A DNA stretch of 64,000 bases from Crateriforma conspicua (GCF_007752935.1 NZ_CP036319.1:2294001-2358000); one strand, 5' to 3'; positions 18,048-27,532 are shown, numbered from the stretch's first letter. Numbers and translations: made by a program. The notes: generated by a model not told the origin, from the letters alone.

Positions 18048-19052
18048 TCATTCGCCTTTTTCAGGCACTTTTTCCAGGATGTCCAGCAACACCTGGTCGG
18101 TTTCCACGCCCTCGGCCTGGGCTTCGAAATTCAACAGGACACGGTGACGCATCGTCGGCAAAAACACCCGACGGATGTCTTCAAAGCTGACGTTGTAGCG
18201 ACCGTCCAATAGCGCCCGCACCTTCGAAGCCAACGCCAGCGTCTGTGCCCCCCGCGGACTGCTGCCCCAACGCACGTACTGATTCGTGGCATCGACGCTG
18301 TGCGGGCCTTCGGGATGCGTGGCCAAAGTCAGCCGGACCAGATAATCCTGCACGTGCTTGGCCAGAATCACGTCGCGGATCAGTTGTTGCAGCTGCAAGA
18401 TTTCTTCGCCGCCCATGACCTTTTCGACGCTGGCACGTTCGCCGCGTGTGGTCCGGTCGACGATCGTGTTCAGCTCGTCACGGCTGCTGTAGCCGACGAC
18501 CAACTTGAACAAGAAACGATCCAACTGGGCTTCGGGCAACGGATAGGTGCCCTCTTGTTCGATCGGGTTCTGGGTCGCCAGCACAAAGAACGGGCGATCC
18601 AGTTCAAAGCGATGACCCGCGGCGGTGACGGTGCCCTCCTGCATCGTTTCCAGCATCGCGGACTGTGTTTTCGGCGTCGCGCGATTGATCTCATCGGCTA
18701 ACAAGATCTGCGTAAACACCGGTCCGCGCTGGAACTCGAAACGCCGATGCCCCTCGGCGTCTTCGACGATCATGTTGGTGCCCAGGATGTCCGCGGGCAT
18801 CAAGTCGGGCGTGAACTGAATGCGGTTGAAATTCAAATCCAGCACTTCGGCCAACGTGCGGACCAGCATCGTCTTGCCCAGACCCGGCACGCCTTCCAAC
18901 AAGCAATGCCCGCCACACAACATGGCCGTCAGCACGCCGTGGACGATGTCATCGTGTCCAACGATCACGCGGCCGATCATTTCGCGAAGCGCACCATAGC
19001 GGTCGCGGAATTGTTCGGCCTGGGCCTGCATGTCGTCGGCGGTGATGGTCAT
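18048..19052 (-). CDS. MoxR-family AAA+ ATPase
   Basis: The protein has 334 residues. It has Walker A GVPGLGKT (54-61), the Walker B/sensor stretch ILLADEINRATPKTQSAMLE, TVTAAGHRFELDRPFFVLATQNPIEQEGTYPLPEAQLDRF (the MoxR hallmark, in two pieces) and the C-terminal VRWGSSPRGAQTLALASKVRALLDGR. MoxR ATPases act as chaperones in maturation of metalloenzymes or cell-envelope complexes, normally with a DUF58/von Willebrand protein encoded next door. Here the next gene on the strand is the SMC-like ATPase, so the usual partner is missing from the neighbourhood. Confidence 0.93.
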   Translation of the reverse strand: MTITADDMQAQAEQFRDRYGALREMIGRVIVGHDDIVHGVLTAMLCGGHCLLEGVPGLGKTMLVRTLAEVLDLNFNRIQFTPDLMPADILGTNMIVEDAEGHRRFEFQRGPVFTQILLADEINRATPKTQSAMLETMQEGTVTAAGHRFELDRPFFVLATQNPIEQEGTYPLPEAQLDRFLFKLVVGYSSRDELNTIVDRTTRGERASVEKVMGGEEILQLQQLIRDVILAKHVQDYLVRLTLATHPEGPHSVDATNQYVRWGSSPRGAQTLALASKVRALLDGRYNVSFEDIRRVFLPTMRHRVLLNFEAQAEGVETDQVLLDILEKVPEKGE

Positions 19053-19113
19053 CTATCCAACCCGGTCAGCAATAGTGAAACGCGTGATCAAGGCCACAGA
19101 ATAACCGACCGGA

Positions 19114-21270
19114 TCAATCGACGGGGAAGCCGCGTTTGCGAAGCAATGCCGCCGTGTCGACATCGCGACCGCGGAACCGCCGAAACCCTTCGGCCGGGTC
19201 GATCGTGTCGCCCACCGAGAACACGTTGTCGTGCAGCGACTTGGCCGACTGGGGATCGTAATAGCTGCCCTTTTCCTCGAACACCTCGGCCGCATCGGCG
19301 GTCAACGCGTCGGACCACAGATAACTGTAATAGCCCGCCGAGTACGCATCGCTGGAAAAGATGTGCTGGAAATGCGGCGTGCGGTGACGCATGGGCAATT
19401 CGTCGGGCATCCCCAAGTCCGCCAACGTCTCGCGTTCGAACTTGTCTGGATCGATGTCAGCATCGCCGGCCAAGTGCAGCTTCATGTCCACCAGCGCACT
19501 GGCCAAATACTCGGTGGTGCCAAAGCCCTGGTTGAACGTGGCCGCCTTTTCGATCTTCTCCAACAGTTCCTTTGGCAACGGCTGGCCGGTCTCGAAGTGC
19601 ACCGCGAATTTGTTCAGGACTTCCGGCGTCGACAACCAGTGTTCGTTGATCTGTGACGGAAATTCGACATAGTCCCGCGCGACGTTGGTCCCCGACTGGG
19701 ACGGATAGGTCACGTCGGACAGCAATCCGTGCAGGGCGTGGCCGAATTCATGGAACAACGTCACCGCGTCATCCCATGAGATCAGCGTCACTTCGCCCTC
19801 GGGAGCTTCAACAAAGTTCGAATTGTTCGAAACGATCGGCGTCAACGTTTCGCCCATCGCCGATTGCGGACGATAGTCGGTCATCCACGCACCGCTGCGT
19901 TTGCCTTCGCGGGCGTACGGATCCAAGTACCACAGGCCGACATGTTTGCCGTCGCCATCGGTGACTTCCCAAACCCGCACGTCAGGATGAAAGACGGGGA
20001 TGCCCGTCAGCGGCTTGAATTGCAAACCATACAATTCGCCGGCGGCCCACATCATGGCCTCTCGCAACTTGTCCAACTGCAGGTACGGTTTGACTTCGTT
20101 GAAATCCAAGTCGTACTTTGCCTTGCGGACCTTTTCGGCATAGTAGCGATAGTCCCAAGGTTCGATCGTGACGCCGGGATCTTCTTTGTCGGCGATCGCT
20201 TGCATGTCGGCCACCTCTTCGCGAACGCGGGCAACCGCTTTGGGCCAAACCTTGGTCATCAATTCCATCGTGGCTTCGGGCGTCTTGGCCATCGTCGGCT
20301 CCAATCGCCAGTGCGCGTGGGTGGGATAGCCCAGCAATTTCGCGCGGGCCGCACGCAGTTTCAAAATCTCTGCGATGATCGCGTTGTTGTCGTACTGGTC
20401 GCCGTTGTCACCGCGGCTGTAATAATTCCGCCAGACTTTTTCACGCAGCCCGCGGTTGGTCGCGTAAGTCAAAAATGGGTCCATCGACGATCGCGTGTTG
20501 GTGATCGCCCATTGATCGGGTTTGCCTTTTTCGGTCGCGGCACTCTTCATCGCAGCCACGATGCTGGCGGGCAGCCCGTCCAGGTCGGCTTCATCGCTGA
20601 TCCAAGTCACATAGCCTTTTTCGTCTTCCAAAACGTTCTGGCTGAAATCGGTGAACAATCGGGCCAGACGCTTGTTGATCTGTGACAGCTTGGCCTTGTC
20701 GGCGTCGTCCAGCTTGGCGCCTTTGCGGACGAACGTTTTGTACGTGTCGTCGACCAAACGCCGCTGGGCCACGGTGAAATCGCCGTCGTCCAGTTGCTGG
20801 TACACCGCTTCGATGCGTCGAAACAAAGCGTCGTTTTGCGTGATCTTGTCGGAATGTTCGGCCAGTTTTGGAACAATGCCGCGTTCCAAATCGGGCATCG
20901 GGCCGACGTTCAAGTTGGACGAGTGGACGTCGAATACGACCTCCAGCCGGTTCAGCATCCGTCCGGCCTTTTCCATTGGGATGAACGTGTTTTCGAAGGT
21001 CGCCGGTTCGGGATTGTTGGCAATCGTTTCGTAATCCGATTCTGCCGCGGCAATGGCCACGTCGAACAACGCCGGAAATTCTTCGACGCGAACCGCATCA
21101 AACGGTGGCACGCCACCGAACGGTCCGGTCCAGGGTTTCAGCAACGGGTGCGTGGCGGGATCAATGTCGTTGGACGTGGAGGTTTCAGCCATGGATTCCT
21201 GAGACGGTGCGGTGATTAAAGTCGCAAACACGGTTGCCATAACGGCGGCGACGATCAAACGGTGATGCAT
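19114..21270 (-). CDS. Secreted M3-family metallopeptidase (dipeptidyl carboxypeptidase/oligopeptidase A-like)
   Basis: The protein has 718 residues from ATG 21270 (a GTG codon directly precedes it). A signal peptide (LIVAAVMATVFATLITA) leads into a full-length M3 zinc peptidase. The catalytic HEFGHALHG lies at about 505-513, with the third zinc ligand downstream in the M3 pattern (GTNVARDYVEFPSQINEHWL). FQHIFSSDAYSAGYYSYLWSDAL near the C terminus is also characteristic. The family cuts short peptides, often releasing C-terminal dipeptides; export suggests peptide scavenging in the periplasm. It stands alone, 61 bases before the MoxR gene on the same strand. Confidence 0.93.
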   Translation of the reverse strand: MHHRLIVAAVMATVFATLITAPSQESMAETSTSNDIDPATHPLLKPWTGPFGGVPPFDAVRVEEFPALFDVAIAAAESDYETIANNPEPATFENTFIPMEKAGRMLNRLEVVFDVHSSNLNVGPMPDLERGIVPKLAEHSDKITQNDALFRRIEAVYQQLDDGDFTVAQRRLVDDTYKTFVRKGAKLDDADKAKLSQINKRLARLFTDFSQNVLEDEKGYVTWISDEADLDGLPASIVAAMKSAATEKGKPDQWAITNTRSSMDPFLTYATNRGLREKVWRNYYSRGDNGDQYDNNAIIAEILKLRAARAKLLGYPTHAHWRLEPTMAKTPEATMELMTKVWPKAVARVREEVADMQAIADKEDPGVTIEPWDYRYYAEKVRKAKYDLDFNEVKPYLQLDKLREAMMWAAGELYGLQFKPLTGIPVFHPDVRVWEVTDGDGKHVGLWYLDPYAREGKRSGAWMTDYRPQSAMGETLTPIVSNNSNFVEAPEGEVTLISWDDAVTLFHEFGHALHGLLSDVTYPSQSGTNVARDYVEFPSQINEHWLSTPEVLNKFAVHFETGQPLPKELLEKIEKAATFNQGFGTTEYLASALVDMKLHLAGDADIDPDKFERETLADLGMPDELPMRHRTPHFQHIFSSDAYSAGYYSYLWSDALTADAAEVFEEKGSYYDPQSAKSLHDNVFSVGDTIDPAEGFRRFRGRDVDTAALLRKRGFPVD

Positions 21271-21290
21271 CACGAAAGGGTTCCCGCGGG

Positions 21291-21782
21291 TTAACGATTC
21301 GGATCAGAAAAAACTTGGTGCAAAAATTCAGCGGCGGACCGCTCGATGCCCGGACAAGAACTTTCCCTCGGCCCGGCCACATTCAATGTTTCCGGACGGA
21401 CATCCGCCAACCAGCGACGCACCCGGTCCATCGATTCGCTGTTCAGTTTGAGGGTCATCGCCGGTTTACGGTGCTTGTCGGCCAATCGTTTGGTCAACAG
21501 CGTTCCGCCCGACAGCTTTCCCAAATACAGAATCAACGTTGCGTCGCTGTCGATCACGTTTTGCTCGGTCCGCGGCGGGTACATCGGTGACCGGTGTTCG
21601 GTCATGCGGTATCGGTTGGGCACCCTGCCGTCTTCCGCCAACCGACCCGCCGGGCACCACCCGCCGTGTTCCAATCCCAGATCGATTGCCACGTCCAAAC
21701 CCGCACGGTCCACGCCGGTTTGGCCACCGGAAACGATCCGCCGGGGCAGCGGTACGACGACATTAGAGGGAAAGAGACTCAT
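21291..21782 (-). CDS. SLOG-fold protein, putative molybdenum cofactor carrier family
   Basis: The protein has 163 residues. ATG 21782 overlaps the stop of the pseudouridine synthase gene by four bases (ATGA), which fixes the start. RRIVSGGQTGVDRAGLDVAIDLGLEHGGWCPAGRLAEDG is, in two pieces (residues ~14-50), the nucleotide-binding signature of the MoCo_carrier (PF12694) branch of the SLOG superfamily, followed by NVIDSDATLILYLG and SGGTLLTKRLA. The family name comes from similarity to algal molybdenum cofactor carriers; in bacteria the ligand is mostly unproven, and SLOG proteins also serve in nucleotide signalling. Coupling to an RNA-modifying enzyme is not explained. Confidence 0.8.
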   Translation of the reverse strand: MSLFPSNVVVPLPRRIVSGGQTGVDRAGLDVAIDLGLEHGGWCPAGRLAEDGRVPNRYRMTEHRSPMYPPRTEQNVIDSDATLILYLGKLSGGTLLTKRLADKHRKPAMTLKLNSESMDRVRRWLADVRPETLNVAGPRESSCPGIERSAAEFLHQVFSDPNR

Positions 21783-22534
21783 GCGTTGAATTGAAACGCA
21801 TCGGACACCTGTGGCCAATAGTCCTTGACGTCGGCAACGCCCAAGTCGGCCAGCACGCCACGCCAAGACCGCGGCGGTGACGCGTGAAACGCCATCCGGT
21901 CTTTCTTGGTCGGGTGGTCGATCGCCAAAGCCCAACTGTGCAGCGAAATGCCGGCGGGAAACGGACGCCCCGATCCGTATTTTCGGTCTCCCAGAATTGG
22001 GTGGCCGCGATCGGCGAACTGAACCCGGATCTGGTGCTTGCGGCCGGTCGCCAGCCGAACGGCCAACAACGTGCACCGATCATCACCGGCGATGGATTGG
22101 TATTCCAGTTCCGCCGACTGTGCCGAACCCCCGGGTGGATTTCCGCTGCGGCCGGCGGTTCGCATCCGCCGTGCCGCGTCGTCTTTGAACACTTCGTCGC
22201 GCAAGTGTCCCGTCGGTGGATCGATTTCACCCTGGACGACGGCCAAGTAGACCTTCCCCGGTCCGCTGTCGTTGCCCTTGCGTGCGAATTGGGCCTGCAG
22301 GCGCGACGCCGCCTTGCTGGTCCGGGCCAACACCAAGACGCCGCTGGTCATCGTGTCCAACCGGCTGACGATGCCCACGAAAACGTTGCCCGGCTTGTTG
22401 TATTTGGTTTTCAAGTACTCACAGGCCGCCGCGTGGATCGTCGGACGCCCCGCCTCCGCACCCATCGTTGCGATTTCCGCGGGCTTGTTGACCACCAACA
22501 AATGGTTGTCTTCGTAAAGGACCTGCAGTGACAT
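21779..22534 (-). CDS. RNA pseudouridine synthase, RluA/RluD family
   Basis: The protein has 251 residues; ATG 22534 starts at MSLQVLYEDNHLLVVNKPAE, the usual beginning of this family's catalytic domain. The catalytic Asp is D60 in VSRLDTMTSGVLV. LATGRKHQIRVQFADRGHPILGD, read in two halves, is the conserved distal motif. No N-terminal S4 domain is present, so this is a short form like RluA or TruC. It isomerises uridine in rRNA or tRNA; the exact site cannot be told. Its gene is first in a two-gene unit with the SLOG protein and is divergent from the tmRNA gene. Confidence 0.92.
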   Translation of the reverse strand: MSLQVLYEDNHLLVVNKPAEIATMGAEAGRPTIHAAACEYLKTKYNKPGNVFVGIVSRLDTMTSGVLVLARTSKAASRLQAQFARKGNDSGPGKVYLAVVQGEIDPPTGHLRDEVFKDDAARRMRTAGRSGNPPGGSAQSAELEYQSIAGDDRCTLLAVRLATGRKHQIRVQFADRGHPILGDRKYGSGRPFPAGISLHSWALAIDHPTKKDRMAFHASPPRSWRGVLADLGVADVKDYWPQVSDAFQFNA

Positions 22535-22559
22535 GGGCGGCTGGTGTTCCAAGATTCTG

Positions 22560-22589
22560 TTGCGTTGCAGGCCAGGATTGCGTTGCAGG
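22560..22589. repeat. 12-bp direct repeat, 18-bp period, between pseudouridine synthase and tmRNA genes
   Basis: TTGCGTTGCAGG occurs at 22560-22571 and again at 22578-22589. The pair lies in the shared upstream region of two divergent genes, 26-55 bases before the pseudouridine synthase start. It could bind a regulator or be a slippage product. Confidence 0.6.
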
Positions 22590-22698
22590 GCAAGGTGAAC
22601 GTCGTTGCGACGGCCACATCGACACGAATGTCCTTGACTTTCCGACACCGACGACCGATGCTGAAGGCTACCAGTGTTCGCGTCTTCGTTGACACTCC

Positions 22699-23076
<378 letters not shown>

Positions 23077-23082
23077 TCCATC

Positions 23083-23119
23083 AAAAAGGGCATCGTGAAT
23101 ATCCACGATGCCCTTTTTT
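23083..23119. terminator. Strong intrinsic terminator after tmRNA, probably bidirectional
   Basis: A perfect 10-bp stem GGGCATCGTG / CACGATGCCC with a 6-base loop is flanked by an A run on the left and six T on the right. It lies between the tmRNA 3' end and the end of the convergent oxidoreductase gene, so it can serve both directions. Confidence 0.93.
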
Positions 23120-23138
23120 CGTCGGCGACCAATCGCTA

Positions 23139-24416
23139 TCACGACCAGTCGCGACGTGGACGGCTCCGCAACGCGTTCGCATCGGCGTCATCAAACGACT
23201 CGGCCTGGGGATCCCAGTTCAAAGGACGGTTCAGTTCCATTGCGATCGAACCCAGGTGCATCACCGTGCTTAATCGGTGCAACGATTCTGCATCGTACAT
23301 CGTCGAATCACCGGACTTCAGCGCGTCCAGGAAGTCGCGATGTTCGATCCTCGGCTGTGGCCAGATACGGCTGAGCCCGGGATCAAATCTGGCCTCCAGG
23401 AACTTCGGATCACTGGCGGTCAGTTCGCCACACCAACCACGGTTGCCAATCCAACCATCGCTGCCTTCCAGGCGAATCGATGGCACGTCGGACTTCACGT
23501 GCATGGTCACGCCGTTGGCATAGGTGTAATCCAGGTCGAATGTGTGCGGGACCGAATTGATCGCGTTCTCTGGAATCTGACCTTCGCCGGTGATCGAAAT
23601 CGGCGTGGTGTTTTCGCTGAAGTTGGCCACTTGAGCGGTGTCGATCAGGTGGGATCCCCAGTCGGTCAGCGAACCGCCGGAAAAGTCGCGGATCTGACGC
23701 CAGCACTGCGCGGTCGTCAACTTCGGCGTGAAGGCCCGCATCGGGGCCGGCCCGATCCACAAGTTGAAATCCAAGTCGTCGGGAACCGGTGCCGGTTGTT
23801 CGATCGGGAAAACGGGTTTAACGGGCAAGCCGACTTCGATGTGTTGCAACGTGCCGATGACACCGTTGCGCACCAGTTCGGCGATTCGGAAATACTCCGT
23901 GACCGAACGATCCTCCAGGCCGGTGCCGAAGACTTTGCCACTGCGTTTGACGGCCGCAACCAATTCCTGGCCTTCGCGAATGGTCAACGTCGGCTTTTCA
24001 CAAAACGTGTGCTTTCCGGCTTCCAACGCCATCAATGACATCGGCACGTGCCAGTGATCCGGCGTTGAAATCACCACCGCGTCGACGTCATCACGCGACA
24101 ACACTTCGCGAAAGTCGTGCGTCACATCGCAGCACGTATCATCAATGTGTTCGTCGACCAACCGACCCGCCTCGATCGCACGCGACTTCATCACGTCACA
24201 AACAACCACGGGCCGACAATCGGACTGATTTAGAAAGCCGTTCAAGTTGCGTTGGACGCCATGGATGCCCACTCCGATATGCCCAAGGGTGATCGTGTTG
24301 GATGGAGCGTTATTGCCAAAGACACGAGGGGAAACAAACAGTGGTGCGGAGGCTGCCGCGACCATGGTTTTCAAAGCGGATCGACGATTCGGGCGGCGAG
24401 ATGATTGAGAGTGCAT
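23139..24416 (-). CDS. Gfo/Idh/MocA family oxidoreductase (Tat-type leader)
   Basis: The protein has 425 residues from ATG 24416. The leader RRPNRRSALKTMVAAASAPLF resembles a twin-arginine signal. The Rossmann part has TLGHIGVGIHGVQRNL (degenerate GxGxxG), VVISTPDHWHVPMSLMALEAGKH and CEKPTL (the EKP motif that helps bind NAD(P) and substrate). The C-terminal part has the planctomycete-typical DLDFNLWIGPAPMRAF, SLTDWGSHLIDTAQV and DFLDALKSGD. Members oxidise or reduce sugars and cyclitols; exported planctomycete paralogues are many and mostly of unknown substrate. It is followed on the other side by the tmRNA terminator and sits next to two DUF1080 genes on the same strand. Confidence 0.92.
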   Translation of the reverse strand: MHSQSSRRPNRRSALKTMVAAASAPLFVSPRVFGNNAPSNTITLGHIGVGIHGVQRNLNGFLNQSDCRPVVVCDVMKSRAIEAGRLVDEHIDDTCCDVTHDFREVLSRDDVDAVVISTPDHWHVPMSLMALEAGKHTFCEKPTLTIREGQELVAAVKRSGKVFGTGLEDRSVTEYFRIAELVRNGVIGTLQHIEVGLPVKPVFPIEQPAPVPDDLDFNLWIGPAPMRAFTPKLTTAQCWRQIRDFSGGSLTDWGSHLIDTAQVANFSENTTPISITGEGQIPENAINSVPHTFDLDYTYANGVTMHVKSDVPSIRLEGSDGWIGNRGWCGELTASDPKFLEARFDPGLSRIWPQPRIEHRDFLDALKSGDSTMYDAESLHRLSTVMHLGSIAMELNRPLNWDPQAESFDDADANALRSRPRRDWS

Positions 24417-24501
24417 GGCGATCGCTCGTAAAAGGTGGGCAAGGATGGTGGGCAACAATCGTGGGTAGGTGCGGTGGGGCCGGGCGGCGATAGATCGAAC
24501 G

Positions 24502-25284
24502 CTACAGTGGCCGCACCCAAATGTTTCGGTACTCGACCGGGCTGCCGTGTGCTTGGAACATCAGCGGCATCTTGTCAGGGTGTGCGACATAAGGAAGGGC
24601 TTTGTTGTGCCGTGTCGGCCCGAAGATTTCGGTGTTGTTTTGAATCAGCACACCGTTGTGAAAGACGGTGATCCTGGCCGGCGAAACGATGGTCTCGCCA
24701 TCAAAGACCGGCGCAGTGAAGGCAATGTCATACGACTGCCATTGTCCGGGCCTTCGGCAAACGTTCACCAACGGCGGTGATTGGCCATAGATCGCCCCCG
24801 CGGATCCGTCGGCATAGATCTCACACGAATAGGAATCAAAGACCTGCAATTCATACTTCTGCATCAGAAAGATCCCGCTGTTTCCCATACTGCCCGGCTT
24901 GTTCTTGTTGGGCTCCGGATCTGGGGTTCGCCATTCGACGTGAATCTGGATGTCACCGAAGGCTTCCACCGTATTCAAACCGCCCTTTCCGGCGATCAAC
25001 AGCCCGTCGCGAAACTCCCATTGGTTGTCCTGGAATTGATCCATGGACGTTCCGTCGAACAGCGCGATGGCGTCCGATGGCGCGGGAACCGTGACCTCCG
25101 CTGATATGCACGGCGGTTCAATTCGCTCGGGCTGACGGCGGTCGGGTTGGTGAACGGTGAAGCCGGTGTCCGCGATTGACGGCAAACCATGGTGGCCGGG
25201 GAATTGGTAACGGTGAAAGCCGTCTTCTGCGATCGCGATGGAAACGCAGGCCATTAAAGGCACGAATGAAAGTAGCAATCTCAT
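24502..25284 (-). CDS. Secreted DUF1080 (3-keto-disaccharide hydrolase-like) protein
   Basis: The protein has 260 residues with a signal peptide (LLLSFVPLMACVSIAIA). The jelly-roll DUF1080 domain shows AIALFDGTSMDQFQ, WEFRDGLLIAGKGGLNTVEAFGDIQIHVEW (split), GNSGIFLMQKYELQVFDSY, ADGSAGAIYGQSPPLVNVCRRPGQWQSYDI and the closing MFQAHGSPVEYRNIWVRPL. DUF1080 proteins include enzymes that split 3-keto-glycosides made by Gfo/Idh/MocA-type oxidation, and one such oxidoreductase gene lies 85 bases downstream on the same strand. A shared catabolic step is therefore plausible. Confidence 0.9.
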   Translation of the reverse strand: MRLLLSFVPLMACVSIAIAEDGFHRYQFPGHHGLPSIADTGFTVHQPDRRQPERIEPPCISAEVTVPAPSDAIALFDGTSMDQFQDNQWEFRDGLLIAGKGGLNTVEAFGDIQIHVEWRTPDPEPNKNKPGSMGNSGIFLMQKYELQVFDSYSCEIYADGSAGAIYGQSPPLVNVCRRPGQWQSYDIAFTAPVFDGETIVSPARITVFHNGVLIQNNTEIFGPTRHNKALPYVAHPDKMPLMFQAHGSPVEYRNIWVRPL

Positions 25285-25433
25285 GGCAGCAGCAAATCGG
25301 AAGGATGAAGGTGGGAATCGGCAGGTGGGATCGCGATTTTTGAAATGGCGTTGTATGGAAATATGCGATGGGAAGACTCGTCGCGTCGATACACGACGGT
25401 AGGTGGTTGGACGTTGGTACGGGGGGGCTCGAA

Positions 25434-26201
25434 TTAAAGCGGACGAATCTTAATATTGCGAAAACGGACGCGGCTTCCGTGATCCTGGATCAGGATGTGG
25501 CCTTCGGCCGCTTCGCCATAGTTTTTAATGTCACATGACTTCGACTCGGCCACTCTTTTGCGAAAGTCGTCGCTGCCACGCTGGTACTGAACGACTTTGA
25601 CGCCGTTGAGCCAATGTTCGATGTGGTCTCCTTTGCTGACGATTCGGCTGTGGTTGTACTGGCCCAGCGGCATCACGGTCTTGTTCTTTGCGGCGTACAG
25701 TTCGTAAGCGGACCCAACGGTGCGAAAATCGCCGGGTTTCATTTTGCCTTTCAGCATCCACGGATGGTTTTCATCGTCCAGGATCTGATACTCCAAGCCG
25801 ACGCCGTGTTTCGGGTTCGCATCCAAGCCTTCCAACACAAAAATTTTGACGCCGGAATTGCCGCCCACGCTGTCCATTGCCCAGTCCCAGGCCATTTCAA
25901 AGTTGCTGTATTTGTTGACGGTGATGATGTCTCCGCCGTTGCCCGATTCAGCCCCATCGTCGGCGGCGCATTGCAGTTCACCTGATGCGATCACCCAGCC
26001 CGTGGTGGGAAAGTCCGGGCGATTGATGCCTCGCCAGCCAGTTGACGTGACGCCATCAAAAAGCAATTCCCAGCCGTCAGCCTTTTCTTGCTCGGAAAGC
26101 GTGTTGACGGGAACTTCGGCAAACGTCGCCGCGATACCTTGCGTCAGCAGCAGACACAGCGTCGCGACCCCGCGGACCAGCAGATTTCGTGTATCGGTCA
26201 T
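25434..26201 (-). CDS. Secreted DUF1080 (3-keto-disaccharide hydrolase-like) protein
   Basis: The protein has 255 residues; ATG 26201 gives a signal peptide (VRGVATLCLLLTQGIAATFA). The domain is of the ADGWELLFDGVTSTGWRG type with WVIASGELQC, GDIITVNKYSNFEMAWDW, GNSGVKIFVLEG, GLEYQILDDENHPWMLKGK, YELYAAKNKTVMPLGQYNHSRI, HWLNGVKVVQYQRGSDDFRKR and HGSRVRFRNIKIRPL. It differs clearly from the downstream DUF1080 gene, so the two are not a recent duplicate. With the Gfo/Idh/MocA gene and the XylR-type regulator upstream, it forms a probable sugar-use locus. A palindrome at 26314-26323 lies upstream. Confidence 0.9.
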   Translation of the reverse strand: MTDTRNLLVRGVATLCLLLTQGIAATFAEVPVNTLSEQEKADGWELLFDGVTSTGWRGINRPDFPTTGWVIASGELQCAADDGAESGNGGDIITVNKYSNFEMAWDWAMDSVGGNSGVKIFVLEGLDANPKHGVGLEYQILDDENHPWMLKGKMKPGDFRTVGSAYELYAAKNKTVMPLGQYNHSRIVSKGDHIEHWLNGVKVVQYQRGSDDFRKRVAESKSCDIKNYGEAAEGHILIQDHGSRVRFRNIKIRPL

Positions 26202-26313
26202 ACCGATGATTGGGGGCTTAGTGACTCGGATCGAACACATCGAACTTGATAGCGCTGACTGTACGTCAACCGAGTCCCATCAGACACCGGCAAATACGAA
26301 ACCCGTTATCAAT

Positions 26314-26323
26314 ATTGCGCAAT
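26314..26323. promoter_or_regulatory. Palindrome ATTGCGCAAT upstream of DUF1080 gene
   Basis: A perfect 10-base palindrome in AT-rich context lies about 115 bases upstream of the DUF1080 start, between it and the XylR-type regulator gene. It shares the core TTGCGCAA with the site at 9056-9065. It is a possible operator of the adjacent regulator. Confidence 0.35.
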
Positions 26324-26368
26324 TTTGGTGTTGCTGGTGGATTGTCGCGTCAATTGGCCGCAGACGTA

Positions 26369-27526
26369 TTACGCAGCATGCTGCTTGCGATAAGCCGTCG
26401 GTGTTTGTCCGGTCGCCTGTTTGAACTTCAGCCCCAAGAATGCGGCCGATGAAAAACCCGTGCGCTGTGCAACCATTTCGATCGGATATGTCGTTTCGAC
26501 CAGCATCTCTTTGACCAATCGCAATCGCTCGCGAACGATCTGGTCGTTGATGGTCGATCCTGTTGACTTTCGAAAACGAATCTCCGCCATGCGGCGGGAT
26601 ATGCTCATCTGACCAACCACGTCGTTCACCGAAATCTGTTTTGGCAACTGGTCGCGGATAAAATAAAGAGCACGTCGGACCGCCAAGTCTTGCACGGCAA
26701 AGGTATCGGTCGATAAACGCTGGATTGTGTACAGCGGCTGGGCAATGATTTGTTGGCCCGACGCTTCTTCACCTCGCATCATCCGATGCAACAACTCCGC
26801 GGCCCGGTACCCTGCTTTTTCATTGGCCACCGCGATGCTTGACAGTGGGAACTCGGCCAAATCACAAACCATTTCATCATTGTCAACGCCGACGACCGCG
26901 ATCTGATCGGGGACTGCGAAGCCTCGGTTCAGCGCGCATCGGATCACTTCTTGCCCGCAATCATCGTTGCAGGCAAGGATGCCCGCGGGGCTTCGCAGCG
27001 ATTGCAGCCAGCGTTCAATCGCCGCTTCACGTTGTTCGACGCCCAGTCGACGTTTGCGGCGTGGTTCTTGAAACCAGTCCACGTCGATGCCCTCCGACAT
27101 GGCGTGTTCTGTGAAGCCTTTGCCACGGTCGTCCGACCAGTACATGTTGGCGTAGCCACAGAAACCAAGATTGCGAAAGCCCAACGACAACAGGTGCTCC
27201 GCCGCGATCTTTCCGATGGCCCGGTCATTGGACTGGATCGTGGGGATCTCAGACGGCAGTTCGCCGATGCCTTTCATGATCAGCGGGACATTCTCGGCGA
27301 TCAACTGCTTCATTAGGCCGGCATCGTCGGTGTGGGCAATGATCCCATCGACCGGTCGGCGGCGATCCGCCCGAACCTCCGCTCGGTCTGGTTTCAAATA
27401 GAACGCCGGTTCTTGGATGAACGACCACGGACCATTCGCCCGCGCGTACTTTGAAATCCCGCGCAGCAGACTCTGCCCGTACCCCCGCGATGTCTCAATC
27501 AGCAACTTCACTCTCAAATTCGTCAT
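26369..27526 (-). CDS. XylR-type transcriptional regulator (LacI-like sensor + AraC HTH)
   Basis: The protein has 385 residues from ATG 27526. It begins MTNLRVKLLIETSRGYGQSLLRGISKYAR, the usual start of the sensor domain, and continues with HLLSLGFRNLGFCG, ILACNDDCGQEV and VVGVDNDEMVCDLAEFPLSSI. The last ~100 residues are the AraC helix-turn-helix pair (SISRRMAEIRFRKSTG, AQRTGFSSAAFLGLKFKQATG). A longer frame from 27583 exists, but its extra residues come from a REPIN whose arm ends seven bases before ATG 27526; no good ribosome-binding site is left. It probably controls the DUF1080 and oxidoreductase genes downstream on the same strand. Confidence 0.92.
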   Translation of the reverse strand: MTNLRVKLLIETSRGYGQSLLRGISKYARANGPWSFIQEPAFYLKPDRAEVRADRRRPVDGIIAHTDDAGLMKQLIAENVPLIMKGIGELPSEIPTIQSNDRAIGKIAAEHLLSLGFRNLGFCGYANMYWSDDRGKGFTEHAMSEGIDVDWFQEPRRKRRLGVEQREAAIERWLQSLRSPAGILACNDDCGQEVIRCALNRGFAVPDQIAVVGVDNDEMVCDLAEFPLSSIAVANEKAGYRAAELLHRMMRGEEASGQQIIAQPLYTIQRLSTDTFAVQDLAVRRALYFIRDQLPKQISVNDVVGQMSISRRMAEIRFRKSTGSTINDQIVRERLRLVKEMLVETTYPIEMVAQRTGFSSAAFLGLKFKQATGQTPTAYRKQHAA

Positions 27527-27532
27527 CGCTCT

